DNA of 64,000 bases, taken from a bacterium C-53. Its GTDB lineage: Bacteria > Bacillota > Clostridia > Lachnospirales > Lachnospiraceae. Below, one piece after another: positions 8,674 through 17,742 of the stretch. The notes beneath the pieces were generated by a model, which worked only from the letters and a program-made list of their open reading frames with translations, ran no database searches and was not told the DNA's origin. The translations under genes and the position numbers were made by a program. Positions within the stretch are counted from its first letter, which is position 1. Each line of letters begins with the position of its first letter. Location of the stretch: assembly GCA_003612525.1 (NCBI GenBank), contig RAZD01000001.1, forward strand, positions 186,001-250,000, in the 5' to 3' direction.

Positions 8674-9843
8674 TCAACCTTCTTTATACCAGTTATTTTT
8701 AAGAACAGGCGCAGGACTTAAGGGCCCGTCCGCATACTCTGTCTTCCTGTTGTCAAGCAGCGCTTCCGACAGTTCTATCACGCGTTTTGCCGCTACCGAC
8801 GGGTTCCAAAGCTCCTGCATCTGCCTGTATGCATTTCTGCCAAGCTGTTCCGTCAGTTCTGCATCCGTACAAAGGCGGTACAACTTATCATACAGGCTGT
8901 CCGCTTTTCCATTTTCAAATAAAAACCCATTTCCGCCGGGCCTGACCAGCCAGGGAGCCGAACCGCAGGCATGGCTCGCAACCACCGCACACCCGGCGCT
9001 CAGTCCTTCATAGATTACGGAACCCCATCCCTCAAGAAAATTGCTTGTCATGACGTAAATGTTCGCATCTTCCATCTCGTGTCTGACTTCCGCCGGACTC
9101 AGAAAACCTTTCCACGTAATCTGTCCTTCCAGCCCTTCCCTCTGCGCGATTGTCTTAAGCATTGCCTCTTCTTCTCCGCTGCCTATAATCGTTAAACAGA
9201 AAGGGATATCCCTGCGCCGAAGCATTCCGCAGGCTTTCAGAAGAAGATCGGCCCGCTTTAGCTTTAAGAACCTTCCTGTCCAGAGAATCTTTATTGGACT
9301 GTTCTTCCTTTTCCTTCTCATCAGTTCCTCTGCATCCGTAGAATTAATAAACGGAAAATAACCGAATTTCAGGCATTTCCCCGGATAGGAGTGCAGTTTT
9401 TTATAATCGGCCGCCGCATATGCGCTGGCGCCGAGAATATAGATATTTTTCTTACGGTTGCGGTAATGCAGATAATAGAATTTCTTCGCAAGACGAGGAA
9501 TGAACATTTTCACCGTCCCCTCTTTCAGCGGACGCTCCGTATACCGGAAAGTCAGGCGGTTTTTCGCAATTCTCTGTTCCACAAAGCGTTCCGGCGCACT
9601 CCCGATCATCACCACATCGCTCTCATTTCCCAGCCGGCATGCCTCGCGCTCTTCTGCCTCGCCAAGATAAGATCTCAATACATAGGAGGGAAACTCCGTG
9701 ATCTCCCACCCCATACCGGCACGGAATTCCTCCATCGGCTCCGTCTCGACAAAAATGAAGTTTCCGCCGCTTTGCCGGAAGAGTTCATCGCACAGCGCCT
9801 TCTGATGATGATTGAAATAATTCGAAAAAAAAGTTATCTGCAT
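8674..9843 (-). CDS. glycosyltransferase family 4
   Basis: A 389-residue GT-B transferase. The donor-binding half includes a K-I-L-W-T-G-R-F-L-K-L-K-R strand-loop near residue 190 and the E-G-W-G-S-V-I-Y-E site with both glutamates in place. The N-terminal domain is poorly conserved and begins F-F-S-N-Y-F-N-H-H-Q, a start seen in several capsule GT4 proteins. It overlaps the upstream GT4 by 10 bp, and its stop abuts the next GT4 start. It is one of a run of three consecutive GT4 genes that would build a single repeat unit. Confidence 0.83.
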   Translation of the reverse strand: MQITFFSNYFNHHQKALCDELFRQSGGNFIFVETEPMEEFRAGMGWEITEFPSYVLRSYLGEAEEREACRLGNESDVVMIGSAPERFVEQRIAKNRLTFRYTERPLKEGTVKMFIPRLAKKFYYLHYRNRKKNIYILGASAYAAADYKKLHSYPGKCLKFGYFPFINSTDAEELMRRKRKNSPIKILWTGRFLKLKRADLLLKACGMLRRRDIPFCLTIIGSGEEEAMLKTIAQREGLEGQITWKGFLSPAEVRHEMEDANIYVMTSNFLEGWGSVIYEGLSAGCAVVASHACGSAPWLVRPGGNGFLFENGKADSLYDKLYRLCTDAELTEQLGRNAYRQMQELWNPSVAAKRVIELSEALLDNRKTEYADGPLSPAPVLKNNWYKEG

Positions 9844-11039
9844 AATCGCTTCATATCCTCAATAAGTCCGTCAATCAGCCTGTCACAGTCAAATTCCCTT
9901 TTCGAAAGTTCCAGTGCATTCTCACGGAACGAAAGGAGTTCATCCTGACTGCACATGGACATTTCCTTCGCACACCTGGCAAGGCTGCGCGCGGAAATAT
10001 GATCTGCACACATTCCGACATGGTTTTTCTGTATCAGACGTTTGATCTCACCCTCCATGCAGCCAAGCACTGCACAACCGCATGCCAGATAGGTCTGGAA
10101 TTTCGCCGGAATCGTCTTCTCGAAAATCGGATTCGGATTGATAATCATAAGCGCCGCATCCGCACCGTTCAAAATTGCCGGAATCTCAGCTTCAGGCTTT
10201 CTGCCATGAAATGTCACAAGATTTTCCACCTGTTTTTCTTTCGCAAGCTTCTGAATATGAAGAAGATCTCTCCCGCTTCCGACAATATGCCAGCGGATTT
10301 TCGTATCACGGCAGATGTGCGCAGCCTCTATCAGCATGGGAAGCCCCTGTCCCTCACCCACATTACCGGTAAATACCACGTTAAAACACGAAGAGTCGAA
10401 CATCCCATCCACCGTTTCCTGCGTTCCGGAAACTACCGAATACTGTGGCCAGTACCCTACTTTGCTTTTGTTTCTCAGACCCCGGCGGGCTCTGATCGCT
10501 TCGACAAAGCTCTGCGAGGTGCCAAGAATCCGGTCACAGCGGTTATAAATCGAATCAACCATCCGGTCAAGTCCGTCTATGAGCAGTTTATTTTTTATAC
10601 CCGTGAGTACAAGAACGTTTTCCGGCCACAAATCCTGTACATGGAGTATCACCGGCGCATGAATTCTCTTCTTCATGGTAAGAGCCGGAAGCGCCTGCGT
10701 AATTGGCGAAGTCCCGAACGCATAAATCACATCAAATTCATGCTTCTTCATCACCTTCGCCTTATAGCATCCAAATACAACAAAGCTCAGATAATTAAGC
10801 GACAAACGAACCGCGCCGTGATATCTAGGAAATATGGGAACCCTGTGAATTTCCATGCCGTTCCAAATCTCATAGCGATTTCGAAACATCGTATAGCCGT
10901 CATAAAAACGTCCCTGCGGATAGTTCGGTATACCCGTCAGAATCGTCACATCATGCCCGCGTTCCTTAAGCCTCAATGCCAAATCATTAATTCTGAAATT
11001 CTCCGGATAAAAATATTGGCTGACTAATAATATCCTCAT
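9834..11039 (-). CDS. glycosyltransferase family 4, WbuB/WcaI-like
   Basis: This 401-residue protein starts M-R-I-L-L-V-S-Q-Y-F-Y-P-E and contains G-I-P-N-Y-P-Q-G-R-F-Y, hallmarks of the WbuB/WcaI branch of GT4. This branch lacks the common E-x7-E and has instead P-A-K-F-Q-T-Y-L-A-C-G near residue 335. Characterised or predicted members transfer 6-deoxy or N-acetyl-fucosamine sugars, which would fit the UDP-L-FucNAc genes further upstream in the operon, though that link is inference. Start and upstream stop share one base (TAATG), with GAGG 7 nt before the ATG. Confidence 0.82.
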   Translation of the reverse strand: MRILLVSQYFYPENFRINDLALRLKERGHDVTILTGIPNYPQGRFYDGYTMFRNRYEIWNGMEIHRVPIFPRYHGAVRLSLNYLSFVVFGCYKAKVMKKHEFDVIYAFGTSPITQALPALTMKKRIHAPVILHVQDLWPENVLVLTGIKNKLLIDGLDRMVDSIYNRCDRILGTSQSFVEAIRARRGLRNKSKVGYWPQYSVVSGTQETVDGMFDSSCFNVVFTGNVGEGQGLPMLIEAAHICRDTKIRWHIVGSGRDLLHIQKLAKEKQVENLVTFHGRKPEAEIPAILNGADAALMIINPNPIFEKTIPAKFQTYLACGCAVLGCMEGEIKRLIQKNHVGMCADHISARSLARCAKEMSMCSQDELLSFRENALELSKREFDCDRLIDGLIEDMKRLCR

Positions 11040-12373
11040 TAAAATGCCTCTGTACTGTCCTCTGCCTGAAATAATACGGTAACTGTCTGGAAAATAAGCT
11101 GAATATCTTTTAACAGACTAAAATTTTCAATATACATCAGGTCAAGCATCAGCTTATCTCTTGACGATGTATTGTATTTCCCCATGATCTGAGCATAACC
11201 TGTAAGTCCTGCCTTCATGCGCAGACGGTATTTAAACTCCGGCATCTCTTTCGTATACTCGTTCACATTCTCAAGCATTTCCGGACGCGGACCTACCACA
11301 CTCATTTCACCCTTTAAAATATTAATAAACTGCGGAAGTTCATCAATCCTGTATTTTCTTAATATCTTTCCAACCGGCGTAATTCTGTCATCATCCTTTG
11401 TCGCCGAATGGTTCTCCACATTTTCCTTCATCGTACGGAACTTGTAAATTTCAAACACCTTGCCGTGAATCGTCGCACGTTTCTGACGGAAGAACACTTT
11501 TCCGCCGTCGTATTTTTTTATCCATATGGCGCTCACCAGGAAAACAGGGCTTGCAATCACAAGCGCAAGAACCGAAACCAGAATATCCATAAAACGTTTG
11601 CAGATTCTCTGCTCAAACGTCATCCCCTTAAATTCCGCCGCAAGAAAAGTGACATCGTCAAACATCGCCTGGCGTGAATTCTGCTCCACAATATCTGCAA
11701 CCTCCGGATTGAAATACACATTAATCAAGTGCTTATAACAGTAATTTACGATCTCCGTCCTCTCACTAACAGGAAGATCATAGAGAAATACCGAATCCGC
11801 GCTGCGTATCCTCTCCTTCAAATCTGCATCCCTGTAATCCACAATGCGTTCAATCCGATACCTTTTATGATATTTTCCAATCACAGTCTTAAGTTTTGCA
11901 ACTGAAGCATCCGACGACGTAATTAGCAGTACGGCCTCAGGGTCACTCACCCAGAAGTAAAAACCGTTGCCTGCATAAGTCATGAGCGTAATCAACACAA
12001 TATGAATTGCGAGAATCAACAGAAAATATCCGACAAATTCAATCTTAAATGTCTGGTTATTGTCCTCGTTGCGGTTCATAATATTCAGAAGAAGATATGC
12101 CGCCACATCCGTCATAACAGCCGTCAGCGAAAGCGAAATCACAATCGGACGGCTCTTTCTCACCCCGACATCGTATTTTCCATAAATCACAGTCAAAAGC
12201 GCACTGATAATAATCCATGTAAAAGTAATAACTACCGATGTACGTGACAAAACGAGAAGCTGTTTATTGTCAATCCCAAGCAGCAGAAAAAAGACTGCGT
12301 AATTCCCCAGATAAATAATGAGTTCAAACAAAAACAGTATACTTTTTTGAAACCGCCCGCAAAAATCTTTCAT
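11039..12373 (-). CDS. polyprenyl-phosphate hexose-1-phosphate transferase (WcaJ/CpsE-like initiating enzyme)
   Basis: Transfers a sugar-1-phosphate from a nucleotide sugar to undecaprenyl phosphate and so starts a repeat unit. The 444 residues comprise four N-terminal membrane helices, a degenerate nucleotide-binding-like region, then the catalytic bacterial sugar transferase domain from about residue 256. That domain has a hydrophobic re-entrant helix, F-E-I-Y-K-F-R-T-M, the catalytic D344-E345 pair and V-V-G-P-R-P-E at 359-365. It is clearly paralogous to the protein at 42064-43449. ATGA-type overlap ties it to the upstream GT4. Confidence 0.9.
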   Translation of the reverse strand: MKDFCGRFQKSILFLFELIIYLGNYAVFFLLLGIDNKQLLVLSRTSVVITFTWIIISALLTVIYGKYDVGVRKSRPIVISLSLTAVMTDVAAYLLLNIMNRNEDNNQTFKIEFVGYFLLILAIHIVLITLMTYAGNGFYFWVSDPEAVLLITSSDASVAKLKTVIGKYHKRYRIERIVDYRDADLKERIRSADSVFLYDLPVSERTEIVNYCYKHLINVYFNPEVADIVEQNSRQAMFDDVTFLAAEFKGMTFEQRICKRFMDILVSVLALVIASPVFLVSAIWIKKYDGGKVFFRQKRATIHGKVFEIYKFRTMKENVENHSATKDDDRITPVGKILRKYRIDELPQFINILKGEMSVVGPRPEMLENVNEYTKEMPEFKYRLRMKAGLTGYAQIMGKYNTSSRDKLMLDLMYIENFSLLKDIQLIFQTVTVLFQAEDSTEAF

Positions 12374-13584
12374 AGCTTTGCATAAACCTTCTCATAATAT
12401 TCTGTAAATCTTTTTTCACTGCTATACATAGAAGCACGCCTAAGACATGCCTCTTTTTTGTCCCCTCCGTCTTTCATACGGTCAATTGCCGCCGTAACGC
12501 CGGACAGATTGCTCCTCTCCACAATCATCCCGCATGTACTGTCAATGCTTTCGGGACTGCCTCCTGCACGATAAGTAACAACTGGTGTGCCGCATGCCAG
12601 GGCCTCAATGTTCGTGGTCGGAAATGTATCCTCAAGCGTCAGATTCACATACACATCCGCCGTACTGTACCATTTCGCCATCTCCTCGACACTATCCGTC
12701 CTCGGCAGCGCAATGATCTCCGGCGGAAGTTCCGCCATCTGTTTTTCATTCAAACCGATCAGAACGATTCTGTACCTGTGATTGAGCGATTTCGCCACTT
12801 TTGCAAACTCATAAAGACCTTTGCGTTCTCTCCAGGGATTTGCCGCGCCGAGTACAACATAGGAATCTCCGAGATTGTGCTTTTCACGCAAATCAGATTC
12901 CAGAGGATAAAACTGTGACAAATCGATTCCTGTCGGCACTACCGTCACCTCGTAATCCTTCATATACGACAGTTTAATCTTCCCTTTCAGCCATTCGGAA
13001 GGCGTCACAAGCACCATATTGGGAAGTCCGGTAAAAAGCTCTTTTTTGGCTTTATAATTGGATGTAGAGGCATCACACAATACGGATTTCGGATATTCGC
13101 CAAGCTGATCGCACCGAAAGCATCCTGTCTGCCATTTTGTACACCCGATATATTCAAAATGCGTACAATGCCCTGTAAAACTCCAGCAGTCATGCAGCGT
13201 CCATATTACTTTGCGCTCTGATTTCTTCAAATAGTGAAACAGGATTCCTATATTCAGATAATAACCGTGAAGATTATGAAGGTGGATGATATCGGGATTA
13301 AATTCTTCTATCTTCTGAATCAGCCTGCGTGTGGCACCGCGGGAATAAAATCCGTGGCGGTCGGTAATGCGGCTGCATACTCCGTGAAAATCAACATCAA
13401 AATCAGAGCCTATCCGATATGTTTCGTATCCTTCCGGCGCCTTTCCGCGTCCATACGCAGCCATACATGTATAACCGTAGGAAGTAAGAACCCCCATAAG
13501 CCCGGTTACAATCCGTCCCGTGCTGCCTGTTCCACATGTGGAATTGATAAAAAAAACTCTTTTGTTATCCGATTCGTTAAGCAT
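12370..13584 (-). CDS. glycosyltransferase family 4 (WcaC-like)
   Basis: A GT-B transferase of 404 residues. The N-terminal half shows G-T-G-S-T-G-R-I and H-L-H-N-L-H-G-Y followed by W-T-L-H-D-C-W-S-F-T-G-H-C, the cysteine-rich signature of the WcaC subgroup. The donor site is E-D-T-F-P-T-T-N-I-E then A-G-G-S-P-E. The frame opens at 13605, but GGAGG lies 5 nt before the ATG at 13584, which I use. The start overlaps the NeuA-PseG fusion stop by 8 bp. Confidence 0.85.
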   Translation of the reverse strand: MLNESDNKRVFFINSTCGTGSTGRIVTGLMGVLTSYGYTCMAAYGRGKAPEGYETYRIGSDFDVDFHGVCSRITDRHGFYSRGATRRLIQKIEEFNPDIIHLHNLHGYYLNIGILFHYLKKSERKVIWTLHDCWSFTGHCTHFEYIGCTKWQTGCFRCDQLGEYPKSVLCDASTSNYKAKKELFTGLPNMVLVTPSEWLKGKIKLSYMKDYEVTVVPTGIDLSQFYPLESDLREKHNLGDSYVVLGAANPWRERKGLYEFAKVAKSLNHRYRIVLIGLNEKQMAELPPEIIALPRTDSVEEMAKWYSTADVYVNLTLEDTFPTTNIEALACGTPVVTYRAGGSPESIDSTCGMIVERSNLSGVTAAIDRMKDGGDKKEACLRRASMYSSEKRFTEYYEKVYAKL

Positions 13585-15232
13585 TGCTGCCTCCACCACT
13601 CTCATCTAATATCAGCTGAATGACCCTCTGCTGCCCCTTTTCAAATTCTTTCGCAAGCTGGAGACTGCGCATCTCTTTCCTCACATTCGGAGTTTCAATC
13701 AGCCACTTCATTGTTTGTATAATTGTAATCGCATCGGTTCCGGAACCAAGCCCCAGATTGATGAACCCGTTCTTTATGCCCGCAAACACATGCTCTGCCT
13801 CACGCTCATTCTGTGCCATCACAATCGCAGGAACCCCCATGCTGGCAAGTTCATAGATCGTTCTTCCCTGTGATGTGACCGCAAGGTCTGCTTTGCTCAT
13901 ATAGTCGCTTACCCGCTTCACATCATGGTGTACGAAAATATTGCATGCTTCATCCGTCACCACTTCGTCTTTATGTTCATAGGCAAATCCGGTAATAAAA
14001 TGAAATTCCAATTCTTTATGCTTTTCATGAAGCACTTTACAGATGTCGTAAAGTCTGCCCGTTAGATTCGCCGGGTCTGCCCCGCCGAAAATAATCATAA
14101 CATTCGTCACCTTATCTGAGAATTTCTTTGGCTCCTCCTCAAGAAATTCGTCGCGTATGCAGAAATACCGAATGCCTTCATAGACATTGTTCATCTTCTT
14201 TGTATTGTTTTCATAAAGCGCATTGATCACCGCATCGGCAAGTCTCGCTCCCGGCCCCACATCCTCAAAATTCACGATTCTCTTCGCGTATTTACGCTCA
14301 AGAAGCACCAGCGCTTCCGTCGTATCGAGAATATCATTCACAATGATATCCGGGGCAAATTCTTTCATGACCTCCTCATATTCCTCATCGCTGCCAACTA
14401 CGCGCATCGGGAAAAAGGATTCCTCAATCTTCTTAATCCCCATATCGCTTTCCCGGTCCAGCACAAACATCAGATCATACCCCATTAGTTTATAGGCAAT
14501 GGTAAGGCACCGATATACATGTCCCATTCCGATTTTATTATGGCCTACCGTACGAAACAGAATGCGTTTTCTTTTCAAAATGCTCTCACAGATCACCCAG
14601 TCTTCTTCCGTGTCAATATCCACGGATTCATCCGCCGGAATCTCAAATACACTGATTTCCCTTCCGATACGGGTATCTTCCATGACACACTCACGTCTCG
14701 TAATCAAAAAGCCGCCTGTTTCCAGATAGTTCGGAGGAAGATCCTGGCTGTTTAAACGTTTGTCATAATTTTTTACGATCACGCCATCCCGTTCGGTCCA
14801 CGACAGGTGCGGCCTGTTCACAACACTGATCAGCGTGTCATAGGAATGCGAGAGAAAATAGTCCACCGCACCGGTCAACGTGTCCGGTTTCAGTGTCGGT
14901 GACGTTGCCTGCATCGTAATGACCACATCATAACGAATGTTATGCTTTTTCTCCATTTTCATCATCGCATCAAAGATAACAGGGTCAAGCGTCACTTTAT
15001 CAGAAGACAGTTCTTCTCCTCTTCTTACAACCTCCATCCCCCGCTTTTCCACAATACGGGAAAGCTCATCATCATCCGTGCTGACCACAACATCTGTGTC
15101 GTATTCCTTTGAAAGCCTCCAGGCATTTTCAACAGAATAAAGAATCAGCGGTTTCCCGCAGAGGAGTCTTACATTTTTTCTCGGTATCCGTTTTGAGCCG
15201 GCCCTTGCCGGTATGACAACTAATATCTTCAT
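13577..15232 (-). CDS. fusion of CMP-nonulosonate cytidylyltransferase (NeuA/PseF) and PseG-like UDP-sugar hydrolase
   Basis: A 551-residue two-domain protein. Residues 1-220 are a CMP-sugar synthetase with the A-R-A-G-S-K-R nucleotide loop at 9-15 and the usual S-T-D-D-D and Q-A-T-S-P patterns. Residues 224-540 match PseG/SpsG, with G-M-G-H-V-Y-R-C at 235-242 including the proposed catalytic His237, F-G-G-A-D-P-A-N-L at 382-390, and a terminal R-T-I-Y-E-L-A-S-M-G motif. One polypeptide could hydrolyse a UDP-aminosugar and activate the resulting nine-carbon acid with CTP. The second domain might instead be a glycosyltransferase of the same fold. NeuB is two genes upstream. Confidence 0.85.
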   Translation of the reverse strand: MKILVVIPARAGSKRIPRKNVRLLCGKPLILYSVENAWRLSKEYDTDVVVSTDDDELSRIVEKRGMEVVRRGEELSSDKVTLDPVIFDAMMKMEKKHNIRYDVVITMQATSPTLKPDTLTGAVDYFLSHSYDTLISVVNRPHLSWTERDGVIVKNYDKRLNSQDLPPNYLETGGFLITRRECVMEDTRIGREISVFEIPADESVDIDTEEDWVICESILKRKRILFRTVGHNKIGMGHVYRCLTIAYKLMGYDLMFVLDRESDMGIKKIEESFFPMRVVGSDEEYEEVMKEFAPDIIVNDILDTTEALVLLERKYAKRIVNFEDVGPGARLADAVINALYENNTKKMNNVYEGIRYFCIRDEFLEEEPKKFSDKVTNVMIIFGGADPANLTGRLYDICKVLHEKHKELEFHFITGFAYEHKDEVVTDEACNIFVHHDVKRVSDYMSKADLAVTSQGRTIYELASMGVPAIVMAQNEREAEHVFAGIKNGFINLGLGSGTDAITIIQTMKWLIETPNVRKEMRSLQLAKEFEKGQQRVIQLILDESGGGSNA

Positions 15233-16654
15233 CTATTCTTTTCCTCTTCTCTTCCTGACCGATGCATAAAGCATCAGCAGTTCATCCTTCCTAAAAAACA
15301 GCGCTGCAATTGTCAATGCTGTAATGACGGCATAACGGAGCAGTATCGTCTGATATGTGAACAGAAACAGGCATCCTGCCGTACCAGTACACAAAAGCAG
15401 GACAAAATAAACCCCGTCCCTGTAGATCTTTTCCTTCAAAATCCACCTGACGGCAATATAATGAAGGATCATCAAAATAAAGTACCCCGCAACCGTTGTG
15501 TAAGCTGCCGCCAGATATCCATACTTTCCGATAAACAGCCAGTTTAAAAATACGTTTATAACCGCCGCTGCAATCGAATTCAACGCTATAATAAATGTTT
15601 TTTTATAGAATAGTTCCACATTTACATAATTCGTATAAAAATACTGGCAGAGCGTTCCGACTGCCACCGGGGGAATAATCCACATTGCATCCCAGAAATT
15701 CCGACTGCACAGAAGTTTGATCACCTCAGGGCCGACCGCCACGAAACCAAGCGTTAAGAAACACCCTAATTGCATGAGAAGCAGGTTCTTCTCCTTTACG
15801 GCCTCTTTCTCTCCTCCGTAAAGCTTCTCATTAAACCACGGAAGCCACGCCTGACCAATTGCATTTGTGACTACGGACAGCAGCACAGCGAACGAATATC
15901 CGGTCGTATAAATTCCAAGTTCCGTCTCCCCGCACATTTTCTGTATCATAATTGAATCGATCTTATTCAGCAGCACAAGCGCCAGACCGTGCGGTATCAT
16001 CGGCAGTCCGATTTTCAGCGCATAAATCCAATATTCTCTATTATACAACACCTTTCCCCTGCAAAGCAACGTTATATAACACCACACGCCTACAATCAGT
16101 CCCGGAAGCACGGTTCCTAAAATCTTCGCAAACGCTTTGTCGTCCGGCATCGCAAAAATCAGCCCGACTGAAAATACAACCGTTGAAATGCAGATGATAA
16201 CCGATATCAGAATATTTTCTTTATATTTATATTCAAAACGATACTTATACTGCATGTAGTCAAGAGAAGGGTAAAGAATCAGATAGAGAAACATCAGAAA
16301 GATCTCGGCTTTCTGATAAGGCAGGAGCCTCTGCACATACTTCATATTCATGCAGACTCCCGCCAGTACCAGAAGGCCGAACCCGCTTGAAAGCGTCTGA
16401 ATCGATGACATATAACCGTCAAAACGGTCTTTAAAGTCAAGTTTTGCTCTGCCTACGCTGTAGATCAGGCACAGGCATGTCACAGTCGTAAAAATGCTGA
16501 TATAGGAATTAAACGCATCCGCAACTCCTTTTTCCGCCGGCGTCAGAATTCTCGTGTAGATCGGTGAGGTAATAATCCCCACCGCCCGTATCAGTATATT
16601 GGAAATAATATACCAGATTCCCGATTTAATTACCTTGTTCTCCTGTCCCGCCAT
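15233..16654 (-). CDS. Wzx-type polysaccharide flippase
   Basis: A MOP-superfamily membrane protein of 473 residues with about 12-14 helices. The N-terminus reads W-Y-I-I-S-N-I-L-I-R-A then T-S-P-I-Y-T-R-I-L-T-P, typical of Wzx/RfbX. It sits inside the nonulosonate block between neuB and the neuA-pseG fusion, so it probably exports the repeat unit carrying that acid. The frame opens at 16660, but GGAGG abuts that ATG. The second ATG, at 16654, has ideal 6-nt spacing and is chosen. It directly abuts the following CDS start. Confidence 0.87.
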   Translation of the reverse strand: MAGQENKVIKSGIWYIISNILIRAVGIITSPIYTRILTPAEKGVADAFNSYISIFTTVTCLCLIYSVGRAKLDFKDRFDGYMSSIQTLSSGFGLLVLAGVCMNMKYVQRLLPYQKAEIFLMFLYLILYPSLDYMQYKYRFEYKYKENILISVIICISTVVFSVGLIFAMPDDKAFAKILGTVLPGLIVGVWCYITLLCRGKVLYNREYWIYALKIGLPMIPHGLALVLLNKIDSIMIQKMCGETELGIYTTGYSFAVLLSVVTNAIGQAWLPWFNEKLYGGEKEAVKEKNLLLMQLGCFLTLGFVAVGPEVIKLLCSRNFWDAMWIIPPVAVGTLCQYFYTNYVNVELFYKKTFIIALNSIAAAVINVFLNWLFIGKYGYLAAAYTTVAGYFILMILHYIAVRWILKEKIYRDGVYFVLLLCTGTAGCLFLFTYQTILLRYAVITALTIAALFFRKDELLMLYASVRKRRGKE

Positions 16655-16668
16655 CTTCATCCTCCAGG

Positions 16669-17742
16669 CTAACGAAACATTTCCTCTGTTAAAATCGTAT
16701 CCTCAGCAATATCCGAAACCGCTGTCTTTCCAATCACCCAGTCAATTTTCGCAGGTGAGATTCCTGTTCCTGGCCTCTTAAATGTCAGCATATTCTCCGT
16801 AACCACGGCGCCTGCCTTGATATCCACATTGGATACGATAGAACGCCTCGCATTTTTTCTCGCAGTAAGCTCCGTATCAAGGCACCGAATCTCCCCGTTG
16901 CCGCGCAGCATATTGATCTTATCGATTCCTGAAAGAATTCTTTTTGCATCCTCCGGGTCCATTCCGTGGTAATGGTCGTTCCCTTTCAGCGTCTTGTCAA
17001 GCGTATAATGTTTTTCCACACAGACAGCCCCAAGATTGTATGCCGTCTTTATAACATCACATTCCGGTGTCGGCTTCGTGTGGTCGGAGTATCCAATATA
17101 GAACTCCGGGAACTTTTCCTTTAATGATACAATTTTATTCAGATTCACGTCTTCATAAGGCGTCGGATATTCAAGTACGCAGTGCATCAGTACAATCTCT
17201 TTTTCATTATGCTTACGAATCGCCGCAACTGCCGCTTCAATCTCCGAAAGCTCCGAAGCGCCTGTTGAAAGAAGAATTGGTTTGTTCTTTTTCGCCTGAT
17301 GCTCAATAAACGGAAGATTCGATAAGTCAGAAGAGGAAATCTTATAAACATCCATCAGCTCGTCAAGATAGTCCGCCGACTCAAAATCAAACGGCGTCGA
17401 GAAGAATTCAATGCCGATCTCATTACAGTACTCACTGATTTCCTTATATTCTTCATATCCGAATCGATCAAATTTCTGAAATAATTCATACTGGGAACGC
17501 GTCGGTTCCTCCGTGATATCCCAGTAATAAGGAGAAGCTTTTGCCGCAAGCGTTCCGGCTTTATATGTCTGGAATTTCACTGCATGAATTCCCGCCTTTG
17601 CCGCTTCCTCCACCATCAGCTTTGCCGCTTCCATATCGGAAATCCCTAATTTTTTTGCAATATCATAGTAGTTGACGCCCACTTCCGCGATCAACACAAA
17701 CTGATTCTCCCTGATTCTTTTTATGATTGTACTTTCTTTCAT
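16669..17742 (-). CDS. neuB: nonulosonic acid synthase (NeuB/LegI/PseI family)
   Basis: Condenses phosphoenolpyruvate with a six-carbon N-acetylamino sugar to give a nine-carbon ulosonic acid. The 357-residue protein has a TIM-barrel NeuB domain (A-E-V-G-V-N near 19-24, V-K-F-Q-T, F-S-T-P-F-D, G-Y-S-D-H-T, E-K-H-Y-T-L-D) and a C-terminal SAF antifreeze-like domain from about residue 295. The usual Asn-His pair after the barrel's first strand is Asn-Tyr here, followed by an insert. The start overlaps the upstream transferase stop as ATGA, with AAAGGAG 7 nt ahead. Product could be neuraminic, legionaminic or pseudaminic-type. Confidence 0.88.
   Translation of the reverse strand: MKESTIIKRIRENQFVLIAEVGVNYYDIAKKLGISDMEAAKLMVEEAAKAGIHAVKFQTYKAGTLAAKASPYYWDITEEPTRSQYELFQKFDRFGYEEYKEISEYCNEIGIEFFSTPFDFESADYLDELMDVYKISSSDLSNLPFIEHQAKKNKPILLSTGASELSEIEAAVAAIRKHNEKEIVLMHCVLEYPTPYEDVNLNKIVSLKEKFPEFYIGYSDHTKPTPECDVIKTAYNLGAVCVEKHYTLDKTLKGNDHYHGMDPEDAKRILSGIDKINMLRGNGEIRCLDTELTARKNARRSIVSNVDIKAGAVVTENMLTFKRPGTGISPAKIDWVIGKTAVSDIAEDTILTEEMFR

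Noticed and set aside
9999-11027. A 342-codon plus-strand open frame
   Set aside because: It lies fully antisense to a clear WbuB-like GT4. Its translation is basic, low in recognisable motifs and without an SD, as expected for a codon-bias shadow.
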